A stretch of DNA of 9,003 nt from JBBSHJ01 sp038253135 (GCA_038253135.1 JBBSHJ010000117.1:1-9003); one strand, 5' to 3'; shown: positions 1 to 6,180, numbered from the stretch's first letter. Translations and numbers: made by a program. Notes: generated from the sequence alone by a model not told the origin.

Positions 1-293
1 GAAGGCTCGTCTGGGCCGCACGGGTGGGGGGGGGGGTGGGGGCCGGCTTCATCAGCGCGCGCGCGGGCGCGACCGGGTTGCGGGCCGTCGCGACGGCGCT
101 CGGGTCCGGCCTCGGCGCCGGGCTGGCGCTCGCCGTCCTCTGCGCGCTGGCCGGCGGATCGCTCGGCAGCGGTGCGCTCGCCACCGTCGGGCCGGCCGTG
201 ATCCGCACCGGCTGCTACGCCGCCGCCGAGGTCGCCGGGTCGGCACTGGTGGTCGCCCTCATCGCCCTGGGGATGCGCCGCTATCGTTCCTAG
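1..293 (+). CDS. PerM/DUF6350-type membrane protein, 3' end only
   Basis: This is the C-terminal part of an integral membrane protein whose start lies before the window. The frame is open from base 3 and closes at TAG 291-293. The visible residues are very rich in Ala, Gly, Leu and Val and can form two membrane helices. Between them is a loop with AGGSLGSGALATVGP, the kind of motif I associate with the actinobacterial DUF6350 family, annotated as cell-division protein PerM in mycobacteria. The protein ends in a short positive tail (MRRYRS). The call is supported by position: Rv0955 (perM) lies directly before purN and purH in M. tuberculosis. PerM has been linked to cell division under stress, but that role is not shown here. 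An 11-G run at 26-36 makes the frame upstream of it less certain. purN starts two bases after this stop, so the genes are probably cotranscribed. Confidence 0.72.
   Translation, partial: RLVWAARVGGGVGAGFISARAGATGLRAVATALGSGLGAGLALAVLCALAGGSLGSGALATVGPAVIRTGCYAAAEVAGSALVVALIALGMRRYRS
26..42 (+). repeat. G-rich homopolymer tract inside the PerM-like gene
   Basis: Eleven consecutive G bases (26-36), a single T, then five more G (38-42), preceded by GGGT at 22-25. In frame this reads as Val and Gly codons. Such a run is a slippage and sequencing-error hotspot. The four short G blocks it can be divided into could form a G-quadruplex on this strand. Confidence 0.7.
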
Positions 294-295
294 CC

Positions 296-940
296 GTGCC
301 CCCCTCGGTGCCGCCGCCTCGTGATACCGCGCGCGTCGTGGTGCTCGTCTCCGGCACCGGCACCAACCTGCAGGCGCTGATCGACGCCGCGGTCGACCCG
401 GCGTACGGCGTCTCGATCGTCGCCGTCGGCGCGGATCGCACCACGTGCGAGGGCCTGCGCCGCGCCGAAGCCGTCGGCCTCGCGACCTTCTCCCACCGGC
501 TGCGTGACTACCCCGGACGGGCCGACTGGGATCGCGCGCTCACCGACACGGTCGCGTCCTACCGCCCGGATCTGGTGGTGCTGGCCGGCTTCATGAAGCT
601 GGTGGGCCCGGCCTTCCTGGATCGCTTCGGCGGGCGCACGATCAATACGCATCCCGCGCTGCTGCCGGCCTTCCCCGGCATGTACGGCGCCCGCGATGCC
701 CTCGACTACGGTGTCAAGGTCACCGGCTGCACCATCTTCTTCGTCGACGCGGGAGTCGATGCCGGTCCGATCGTCGCCCAGGGCGCCGTACCCGTGCAGG
801 ACTCCGACGACGAGGCCTCGCTGCACGAGCGGATCAAGCACGCCGAGCGGGCCCTGCTCGCCGACACGGTCGGCCGGATGTGCCGGCGCGGGTTCACCAT
901 TACCGGACGGAAGGTCGCCATCCCCGATGAGCCAGCCTGA
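296..940 (+). CDS. purN: Phosphoribosylglycinamide formyltransferase PurN
   Basis: A 214-residue cytoplasmic enzyme that transfers a formyl group from 10-formyl-THF to GAR, the third step of purine synthesis. The N-terminal phosphate-binding loop SGTGTNLQALI lies at about residues 19-29. The catalytic stretch INTHPALLPAFPG is at 116-128, with Asn117 and His119 matching E. coli Asn106 and His108. GVDAGPIV at 153-160 supplies Asp155, matching Asp144. Length is normal for the family, with a short Pro-rich N-terminal tail. The start is GTG 296, two bases after the upstream stop. An in-frame GTG at 308 is an alternative, and no strong Shine-Dalgarno supports either. The segment usually read as (S/T)VHFVD is TIFFVD here, so a commonly conserved His is Phe148. 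The 3' end overlaps purH by 14 nt, consistent with translational coupling. Confidence 0.96.
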   Translation: MPPSVPPPRDTARVVVLVSGTGTNLQALIDAAVDPAYGVSIVAVGADRTTCEGLRRAEAVGLATFSHRLRDYPGRADWDRALTDTVASYRPDLVVLAGFMKLVGPAFLDRFGGRTINTHPALLPAFPGMYGARDALDYGVKVTGCTIFFVDAGVDAGPIVAQGAVPVQDSDDEASLHERIKHAERALLADTVGRMCRRGFTITGRKVAIPDEPA

Positions 941-2516
941 TTCTGCCCACCACCCGGACGCAACGACCCGGGTCGCGGTTCGCCGTGCCCTCGTCAGCGT
1001 CTTTGACAAGACCGGCCTGGTCGAGCTCGGCCGCGGGCTGGCCGAGGCCGGCGTGGAGATCGTCTCCACCGGCAACAGTGCCCGCATACTGACGGAGGCG
1101 GGCGTTCCGGTCACCGGCATCGAGCAGGTGACCGGCTTCCCGGAGATGCTCGACGGCCGGGTCAAGACGCTGCATCCCCACGTGCATGCCGGGTTGCTGG
1201 CCGACCGGCGCCGGCCGGAGCACGTGGCCGCGCTGGAGCGGGCCGGCATCGCGCCGTTCGATCTCGTGATCAGCAACCTCTACCCGTTCCGGGAGACCGT
1301 CGCATCGGGTGCCGGCGGGGCCGGTCCCTCCGAGGATGAGATCGTCGAGCAGATCGACATCGGCGGGCCGTCGATGGTCCGCGCCGCGGCGAAGAACCAT
1401 TCCTCGGTCGCGGTCGTGACCGACCCGGCCGGCTATCCCGATGTGCTGGCCGCGGTGCGGGCCGGCGGCTTCGACCTGGCCGCGCGGCGGCTGCTCGCGG
1501 CCAAGGCGTTCGCGCACACGGCGGCGTACGACGTCGCGGTCGCCTCGTGGTTCGCCCGCCCGGACGACTTCCCGCCGTTCGCCGGCTTCGCGCTGGAGCG
1601 AGCCGAGATGCTGCGGTACGGCGAGAACCCGCACCAGCAGGCCGCGCTCTACCTCGACCATGACGCGCCGCCCGGGCTGGCGCAGGCCGAGCAGCTGCAC
1701 GGCAAGGAGATGTCCTACAACAACTACGTCGACACCGATGCCGCGCGGCGGGCGGCGTACGACTTCCCCGATCCCTGCGTCGCGATCATCAAGCACGCCA
1801 ACCCGTGCGGCATCGCGGTCGGGCCCGACGTCGCCGACGCGCACCGCAAGGCGCACGCCTGCGACCCCGTCTCGGCCTTCGGCGGCGTGATCGCCGTCAA
1901 CCGTCCGGTGTCGGTCGCGCTGGCCGAGCAGGTGGCCGAGATCTTCACCGAGGTGGTTATCGCGCCGGCGTACGACGACGGCGCGCTGGAGATCCTGGCG
2001 AAGAAGCGAAACATCCGGCTGCTGGTCTGCCCGCCGCCGCCCGACGCGGACCGGACCGAGTGGCGCCAGATCAGCGGCGGGGTCCTGGTGCAGAACACCG
2101 ACCGCGTCACCGCACCCGGGGACGACCCGTCCACCTGGACGCTGGCGGCCGGATCGGCCGTCGACGCCGCGACACTGGCCGACCTGGCCTTCACGTGGCG
2201 GGCCGTCCGGTCGGTCAAGAGCAACGCCATCCTGCTCGGTCACGACCGGGCCACCGTCGGGTGCGGCATGGGCCAGGTCAACCGGGTGGACGCCGCGCGG
2301 CTCGCGGTGCAGCGGGCGGGGGAGGGCGCGAGCGGTTCGGTGGCCGCCAGCGATGCCTTCTTCCCGTTCCCCGACGGGTTCGAGGTGCTCGCCGAGGCCG
2401 GGGTCCGGGCCGTGGTAGAGCCGGGCGGCTCGGTCCGCGATGAGGAGGTCATCGACGCCGCGACCAAGGCCGGCATGCCGCTCTACTTCACCGGCGCCCG
2501 GCACTTCTACCACTGA
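927..2516 (+). CDS. purH: Bifunctional AICAR transformylase / IMP cyclohydrolase PurH
   Basis: A 529-residue bifunctional enzyme for the last two steps to IMP: formylation of AICAR, then ring closure of FAICAR. The MGS-like cyclohydrolase domain covers about residues 17-150, with SVFDKTGL at 24-31, DGRVKTLHP at 76-84 and DIGGPSMVRAAAKNH at 144-158. The transformylase domain follows, with RYGENPHQQ at 230-238, the catalytic Lys-His pair at 289-290 in IIKHANPCG, DPVSAFGG at 313-320 and SVKSNAI at 429-435. It ends in the typical YFTGARHFYH. The frame is open further upstream to 696, but that part overlaps purN and is not PurH-like. ATG 927 gives the family's usual length and lies inside the end of purN, as is common for coupled pur genes. 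No key residue appears to be missing. Confidence 0.97.
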   Translation: MSQPDSAHHPDATTRVAVRRALVSVFDKTGLVELGRGLAEAGVEIVSTGNSARILTEAGVPVTGIEQVTGFPEMLDGRVKTLHPHVHAGLLADRRRPEHVAALERAGIAPFDLVISNLYPFRETVASGAGGAGPSEDEIVEQIDIGGPSMVRAAAKNHSSVAVVTDPAGYPDVLAAVRAGGFDLAARRLLAAKAFAHTAAYDVAVASWFARPDDFPPFAGFALERAEMLRYGENPHQQAALYLDHDAPPGLAQAEQLHGKEMSYNNYVDTDAARRAAYDFPDPCVAIIKHANPCGIAVGPDVADAHRKAHACDPVSAFGGVIAVNRPVSVALAEQVAEIFTEVVIAPAYDDGALEILAKKRNIRLLVCPPPPDADRTEWRQISGGVLVQNTDRVTAPGDDPSTWTLAAGSAVDAATLADLAFTWRAVRSVKSNAILLGHDRATVGCGMGQVNRVDAARLAVQRAGEGASGSVAASDAFFPFPDGFEVLAEAGVRAVVEPGGSVRDEEVIDAATKAGMPLYFTGARHFYH

Positions 2517-2576
2517 GCCGCGCCGCCGGTCATGGCACGCGGGCTCTTTGCCCGGGCGCTGGCACCGGCGGCTCGG
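2517..2576 (+). terminator. Inverted repeat after purH, possible terminator or attenuator
   Basis: Directly after the purH stop, GCCGCCGGT (2522-2530) and ACCGGCGGC (2564-2572) are perfect inverted copies. With one mismatch the stem extends outward through 2518-2520 and 2574-2576. Inside lies a second hairpin, CGGGC-TCTTT-GCCCG (2540-2554). There is no T run afterwards, so this is not a textbook intrinsic terminator, but U-poor hairpins are common at gene ends in high-GC actinomycetes. Its position at the junction between the pur genes and an unrelated gene pair supports a transcript-end role. Folding is inferred by eye. Confidence 0.42.
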
Positions 2577-2664
2577 TCAGCCGGCCTCTGTCAGGAGGGC
2601 GCTTCGCCAGCACGCGATCGGGCAAAGGGATGTGCGGGTCCCCGCGATGAGGCAGGATCGCGGC

Positions 2665-3024
2665 ATGCTCCTGCATCAGGTCGCGCAGCATGTCGAGGAC
2701 CTCGATCGAGCGGTCGCGTTCTACCGGGACACGCTGGGCGCCGAGCTCATCGAGCGCTTCGATCCGCCGGGTCTGGCGTTCTTCCGGCTCGGCGAGACCC
2801 GCCTGCTGCTGGATGCCGCGGCGCCGGTAGCGCTGCTGTATCTGCGGGTCAACGACGTCCGGAAGCGGGTCGCGAGCCTGCGCGTGCAACGTGTCGAGAT
2901 CGTTACCGAGCCGCACGTGATCTTCACCGACGAGCGCGGTCTCTTCCACGATCCGGGCACGGAGGAATGGATGGCGTTCTTCGTCGACAGCGAGGGAAAT
3001 ACCGTCGGGCTGGCCAGTGTCTGA
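2665..3024 (+). CDS. Small VOC-family (glyoxalase/bleomycin-resistance fold) protein
   Basis: A 119-residue protein with a single vicinal-oxygen-chelate domain. The N-terminal half begins MLLHQVAQHVEDLDRAVAFY, the usual first beta strand and helix of the fold, and continues through a DPPGLAFFRLGETRLLL strand pair. The C-terminal half ends in FFVDSEGNTVGLASV, the usual D-x-E-G-N strand. His4 (or His9), His84 and Glu110 are candidate metal ligands. VOC proteins include glyoxalase I, epimerases, dioxygenases and resistance proteins, and the substrate cannot be assigned here. ATG 2665 was chosen because AGGA at 2654-2657 lies seven bases before it and the fold begins at once. ATG 2647 is an in-frame alternative adding six residues, and the longer upstream frame overlaps purH and is not VOC-like. 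The 3' end overlaps the next gene by 8 nt. Confidence 0.85.
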   Translation: MLLHQVAQHVEDLDRAVAFYRDTLGAELIERFDPPGLAFFRLGETRLLLDAAAPVALLYLRVNDVRKRVASLRVQRVEIVTEPHVIFTDERGLFHDPGTEEWMAFFVDSEGNTVGLASV

Positions 3025-3658
3025 TTCATCCGAGGATTCGCGGCCGGAAGCGGTCGATCCAGCCGCGAACGACGCCCTCGCCGACGCCGATCTGACCCGC
3101 GTCGACTGGGAGTGCGCCGAGCTGGTCGGTCGCCGCTTCGAGCGCTGCACCTTCACCGACGCCCGGATGCTCGAGCTCTCGACGACGGACTGCGTCTTCG
3201 TCGACTGCGACTTCCGCGGCACCGAGCTGGGCTCGTCGGTCCATGAGCAGACCGCCTTCCTCGGTTGCCGATTCCGGCGGACCCGGCTGTTCGACGCCAC
3301 GTTCCGCGGCTGCAAGATGACCGGATCCGAGTTCCTCGAATGCGAGCTGCGCCCGCTCTCGATCGACGGCGGCGACTGGTCGTACGTCGCCCTGCGCGGA
3401 GCCGAGCTGAAGGGCACGGACCTGAGCGGGATCCGTCTGCGCGAGGCGGATTTCACCGACGCCGACCTGCGTGATGTGTCGTTAGCCGGCTCAGACATCG
3501 GTCACATCCGGCTGGCCGGCGCCGAGATGGCGGGAGCCGATTTGCGGGACGCGCAGACCGAAGGAATCGACTGGACGGCGGTATCGCTGACCGGCGTTCG
3601 GATCGATCCGGCCCAGGCGATTGCTGTCGCCGCGGCCTACGGCGCAGTCATCGGATGA
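3017..3658 (+). CDS. Pentapeptide-repeat protein, MfpA-like
   Basis: A 213-residue protein made almost entirely of pentapeptide repeats. A hydrophobic or aromatic residue (Leu, Phe, Met, Ile, Trp) falls at nearly every fifth position from Leu26 to Ile196, about 35 repeats in unbroken register. T56, H76 and T181 are exceptions. This predicts a right-handed quadrilateral beta-helix of roughly eight to nine coils with no loop insertions. It carries 39 acidic against 22 basic residues. Middle and C-terminal segments (FLECELRPLSIDGGDW at 106-121; LTGVRIDPAQAIAVAAAYG at 191-209) resemble M. tuberculosis MfpA as I remember it, including the C-terminal helix used for dimerisation. MfpA mimics DNA and binds gyrase, lowering fluoroquinolone action. 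The first 25 residues are an acidic tail beyond the usual MfpA length. GTG 3017 overlaps the VOC gene by 8 nt. The fold is certain; the gyrase role is inference. Confidence 0.87.
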   Translation: MSDSSEDSRPEAVDPAANDALADADLTRVDWECAELVGRRFERCTFTDARMLELSTTDCVFVDCDFRGTELGSSVHEQTAFLGCRFRRTRLFDATFRGCKMTGSEFLECELRPLSIDGGDWSYVALRGAELKGTDLSGIRLREADFTDADLRDVSLAGSDIGHIRLAGAEMAGADLRDAQTEGIDWTAVSLTGVRIDPAQAIAVAAAYGAVIG

Positions 3659-3688
3659 GTGGGGGTCTGCCCGGGTGACGTCCGAGTC

Positions 3689-3698
3689 GTTTCGAAAC
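3689..3698 (+). promoter_or_regulatory. Perfect 10-bp palindrome, possible operator
   Basis: GTTTCGAAAC is a perfect palindrome centred on CG. It lies about 28 bp upstream of the candidate -35 box of the transporter operon, where an activator or repressor could bind. The half-site length and CG centre recall LacI-family operators, though those usually read GAAACG-type inward. No regulator gene is present in the window to pair with it. Confidence 0.28.
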
Positions 3699-3725
3699 CG
3701 TGACTAATCGGTGTTCCGTTCCGCC

Positions 3726-3753
3726 TTTTCAGCCCTGTGTCTGCGGTTAATAT
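3726..3753 (+). promoter_or_regulatory. Candidate sigma-70-type promoter of the ABC transporter operon
   Basis: This is the most AT-rich stretch between the pentapeptide-repeat gene and the transporter. TTTTCA (3726-3731) matches four of six bases of the -35 consensus. TAATAT (3748-3753) matches four of six of the -10 consensus, and the spacing is 16 bp. Transcription would start near 3760, giving an untranslated leader of about 130 nt before the binding-protein gene. Many actinomycete promoters keep a weak -35, so the -10 carries most of the weight. Confidence 0.42.
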
Positions 3754-3786
3754 CCGAAGACAGCTTGTGACGTCGTCGGGGGCGTG

Positions 3787-3799
3787 GGGCCCTCGGCCC
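3787..3799 (+). promoter_or_regulatory. Short GC hairpin in the transporter leader
   Basis: GGGCC-CTC-GGCCC is a perfect 5-bp stem with a 3-nt loop. It ends two bases before the AGGAG ribosome-binding site at 3802-3806 that serves the candidate leader ORF, so it would sit at the edge of ribosome access. Confidence 0.35.
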
Positions 3800-3810
3800 T
3801 CAGGAGCGGC

Positions 3811-3873
3811 ATGATCAGGCATCGGCATCCAGCACGTTCAGTGCTCGTACGTCAGGCGCTCCCCGCCGACTGA
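3811..3873 (+). CDS. Candidate 20-codon leader ORF (uORF)
   Basis: ATG 3811 to TGA 3871-3873 encodes a 20-residue peptide beginning MIRHRHPAR. It has four Arg and two His, with an alternating Arg-His start. AGGAG at 3802-3806 lies four bases before the ATG, a stronger site than that of several full genes here. The stop codon abuts AAGGGA (3873-3878), the likely ribosome-binding site of the binding-protein gene at 3890, so ribosomes finishing the uORF would cover that site. Within the ORF, AGCAC-GTTCA-GTGCT (3831-3845) is a perfect 5-bp hairpin, and TCCC (3860-3863) can pair with GGGA (3875-3878). Codons AGG, CAT and CAT are unusual for this genome, which fits either a regulatory leader or a chance ORF. 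I do not recognise the peptide. It lacks the Cys cluster of known actinobacterial cysteine leaders. Confidence 0.35.
   Translation: MIRHRHPARSVLVRQALPAD
3831..3845 (+). promoter_or_regulatory. Hairpin inside the candidate leader ORF
   Basis: AGCAC (3831-3835), loop GTTCA, then GTGCT (3841-3845) form a perfect 5-bp stem within codons 7-12 of the candidate uORF. Translating ribosomes would open it. A palindromic CGTACG (3846-3851) follows immediately. Confidence 0.3.
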
Positions 3874-3889
3874 AGGGATCACCATCACA

Positions 3890-6139
3890 ATGAGCGACGT
3901 CTCGAATCTCCCCCGGAGGAAATTCCTCTACGGGTCCGCACTCGTTGCGGGGACCGCCACCTTGGCCGCCTGCTCGAGCAAGAGCAGCAACAGCAAGAAA
4001 GGCGGCAAGAAGGGCGGCGGCGGCGGCGCGAAGCCCGGCGGATCGTCCTCGGCCAGCCCGAAGGACACCGGTGCCAGCAGCGGCGGCGGTGGAGTAAGCC
4101 AGCCGAACATCGGCTCCAACCGCAACAAGGACAAGTACGCCAAGGACCAGGGCTCGAGCACCACTCTGACGTCGCCGACGAAGTTCAAGGACCCCGACTC
4201 GCTCAAGGCGATGGTGAGCTCCGGCAAGCTGCCGGCAATCGACAAGCGGATTCCGGCCAAGCCCTACGTCGTGCCGCACAAGTGGCTGAAGGCCGGCAAG
4301 TACGGCGGCGTGATGAACATGTACACCTTCTCCAGCCAGGGCACGGCCAAGGCCGACTCCAACCGCGAGTTCTTCTACGGTCACTCGATCCTGCGCTACG
4401 TGAACGACGGCCTGGACACCGTCGCCGGGCTGGCGGAGAAGTGGTCCCCGAACAAGGACACCTCGGTCTGGACGATCAAGTTCCGGCAGGGACTGAAGTG
4501 GTCGGACGGCACCCCTTGGACGACTCGGGACATCCAGTTCTGGTGGGAGGACATCATCCTGCCCGGGCACGACGCCCAGTCGCCGCCGGATGAGACCAAG
4601 TCCGGCAAGGGCACCGTCGCGAAGCTGACCTTCCCGGATGCGACGACGATGGTGATGACCTTCGACGCCCCGTCGCCGCTCGCCGCCGACCGCATGGCGA
4701 TGTGGGTCAACGGCAACATCGGCCGCAACGGTCCGGCCTGGATGTTCGCGTTCCACTATCTCAAGCAGTTCCACCCGAAGTACAACAAGTCCGTGCCCAA
4801 GAACTGGGACACCGTCGGCGGTCTGTGGGAGCGACACGCGGACTGGATGCAGAACCCCGCCTGCCCGACCATGAACGGCTTCAAGACCAAGTCCTACAGC
4901 AACGGCAGCGGCGTGGTGCTGGAGCGCAACCCCTACTACTACGCGGTGATGCCCAACGGCGACCAGCTGCCCTACATCGACACGATCAACATCGCGACGG
5001 TGCAGGACGCCAACGTCGGCAAGCTCGGCCTGCAGCAGGGCAAGTACGACTTCTGTCTCGGCTACTTCACCCAGGTCCTACTGTCCGACGTGCAGACGAT
5101 CTCGGCGTCCAAGGACAAGGCCAAGACCGAGATCTACCTGTGGGACGGCGGGTCGGGCACCGGCTCAATCTTCTTCCTCAACTACGACTATCCGGACGCC
5201 GAGCTGCGCAAGGTCTTCCGCGACAAGCGGTTCCGCCAGGCCCTCTCGCTCTCCTTCAACCGCGACAACGCCAATAAGGCGCTCTACTTCGGGCGGGGGC
5301 TGCCCAGCACCGGAACCCTGAGCACCAAGGCCGCCGAGTTCGTCCTCACCGCGCAGGGCAAGAAGAATTTCGCCGCGTGGCGTGACTCCTACAAGGGCCT
5401 CGACGTCGCCAAGGCCAACAAGCTGCTCGACGACCTGGGGATGAAGAAGGGCCGCGACGGGCACCGCACCCTGCCCTCGGGCAAGAAATTCGTCCTCAAC
5501 ATCGACTACGCGACCGACATGTCAACGACCGAGGCGGCCAAGGACGACCAGCTGGTCTCCGACTGGAAGGCGATCAGCATCAACGCCAACCGCAACCCGG
5601 TCACGCCGCAGTCGTTCGGGGACAGCTGGACGTCCGGCAAGCTGATGTCACACACCAACTGGGAGGTTGGCGACGGGCCCAACTGCCTCGTCTACCCGCA
5701 GTGGATGGTGCCGATCGAGAGCAGCCGGTGGGCGCCGCTCGAGGGCGCGTTCTACGACGCGATCGGCACACCGACCGCCAAGACCGAGCTCAGCAAGAAC
5801 CCGTGGAAGCGCAACCCGCCGCGACTCGAGCCGGACAAGACCGGCCCGATCCAGCAGATGTGGGATCTCTACAACAAGACCAAGGTGGAGCCGGACGAGA
5901 CCAAGCGGACCCAGCTCGTCTTCGAGATCCAAAAGGTGCACATCACTGACGGGCCGTTCTTCATGGGCTCGGCGGCCAACTATCCGCACGTGGTCGTGAA
6001 GAAGACGGCGCTGCAGAATGTTCCCAAGCGCGAGCAGCTGGCCCAGTTCGGCTTCGTCAACCCCTGGATCCACCCGACTCCGGCGGTCTATGATCCTGAG
6101 ACCTGGTTCTGGGACGACCCGAGCCAGCACGCTTCCTAG
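3890..6139 (+). CDS. ABC transporter substrate-binding lipoprotein, family 5 (Dpp/Opp type)
   Basis: A 749-residue extracytoplasmic binding protein of a Dpp/Opp-type importer. The N-terminus has a twin-arginine motif (PRRKFL, residues 8-13), a hydrophobic segment and a lipobox LAAC with Cys28. It is therefore probably exported by Tat and anchored to the membrane by lipid. Residues 29 to about 90 form a low-complexity Ser/Gly/Lys linker. The family-5 core follows: LAEKWSPNKDTSVWTIKFR at 181-199, then GLKWSDGTPWTTRDIQFWWE, and FRDKRFRQALSLSFNRD at 443-459. Late motifs include IQKVHITDGPFF at 680-691. It is longer than classic DppA or OppA (about 520-600). Related large binding proteins in some actinobacteria and Chloroflexota have unknown or saccharide ligands, so peptide specificity should not be assumed. 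ATG 3890 has AAGGGA 11 nt upstream. The permease and ATPase genes follow in the same direction. Confidence 0.93.
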   Translation: MSDVSNLPRRKFLYGSALVAGTATLAACSSKSSNSKKGGKKGGGGGAKPGGSSSASPKDTGASSGGGGVSQPNIGSNRNKDKYAKDQGSSTTLTSPTKFKDPDSLKAMVSSGKLPAIDKRIPAKPYVVPHKWLKAGKYGGVMNMYTFSSQGTAKADSNREFFYGHSILRYVNDGLDTVAGLAEKWSPNKDTSVWTIKFRQGLKWSDGTPWTTRDIQFWWEDIILPGHDAQSPPDETKSGKGTVAKLTFPDATTMVMTFDAPSPLAADRMAMWVNGNIGRNGPAWMFAFHYLKQFHPKYNKSVPKNWDTVGGLWERHADWMQNPACPTMNGFKTKSYSNGSGVVLERNPYYYAVMPNGDQLPYIDTINIATVQDANVGKLGLQQGKYDFCLGYFTQVLLSDVQTISASKDKAKTEIYLWDGGSGTGSIFFLNYDYPDAELRKVFRDKRFRQALSLSFNRDNANKALYFGRGLPSTGTLSTKAAEFVLTAQGKKNFAAWRDSYKGLDVAKANKLLDDLGMKKGRDGHRTLPSGKKFVLNIDYATDMSTTEAAKDDQLVSDWKAISINANRNPVTPQSFGDSWTSGKLMSHTNWEVGDGPNCLVYPQWMVPIESSRWAPLEGAFYDAIGTPTAKTELSKNPWKRNPPRLEPDKTGPIQQMWDLYNKTKVEPDETKRTQLVFEIQKVHITDGPFFMGSAANYPHVVVKKTALQNVPKREQLAQFGFVNPWIHPTPAVYDPETWFWDDPSQHAS

Positions 6140-6151
6140 GGTGACCCGGCT

Positions 6152-6180
6152 GCCGGCCTGCGGGCTAACCGCGGGCCGGC
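6152..6180 (+). terminator. Strong intercistronic hairpin after the binding-protein gene
   Basis: GCCGGCCTGCGG (6152-6163), loop GCTAA and CCGCGGGCCGGC (6169-6180) form a 12-bp stem with a single U.G pair. It begins 12 bases after the stop codon and has no T run behind it. In binding-protein transporter operons, hairpins at this position commonly stop part of the transcripts and protect the upstream mRNA, so the binding protein is made in excess of the permeases. That role is inferred here. The rest of the gap to 6243 shows only the GGAGG ribosome-binding site at 6232-6236. Confidence 0.68.

Noticed and set aside
696..926. Upstream extension of the purH frame
   Set aside because: Lies inside purN, is Ser/Pro/Arg-rich and is unlike any PurH N-terminus. 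ATG 927 gives the normal protein.
290..1276. Minus-strand open frame opposite purN and the start of purH
   Set aside because: Overlaps two confidently identified genes in full, and its translation has no recognisable domain.
900..2513. Long minus-strand open frame opposite purH
   Set aside because: It mirrors the codon periodicity of purH, has Arg/Gly/Val-rich low-complexity content and matches no family. It is a typical GC shadow.
2440..2664. Upstream extension of the VOC gene frame
   Set aside because: Overlaps the end of purH and the inverted repeat, and the VOC fold begins at 2665 with its own ribosome-binding site.
3017..3658. Calling the pentapeptide-repeat gene a Qnr resistance determinant
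   Set aside because: It lacks the loop insertions that mark Qnr proteins and looks closer to MfpA. A resistance role is not shown by sequence.
3659..3680. Terminator after the pentapeptide-repeat gene
   Set aside because: Only a three-base GGG/CCC pairing is present and no T run follows, which is too weak to call.
3637..3828. Minus-strand 63-codon frame in the intergenic region before the transporter
   Set aside because: Overlaps the promoter and the end of the pentapeptide gene, with no ribosome-binding support or recognisable sequence.
3815..4837. Minus-strand 340-codon frame opposite the binding-protein gene
   Set aside because: Shadow of the substrate-binding protein gene. It also crosses the promoter region and shows no family features.
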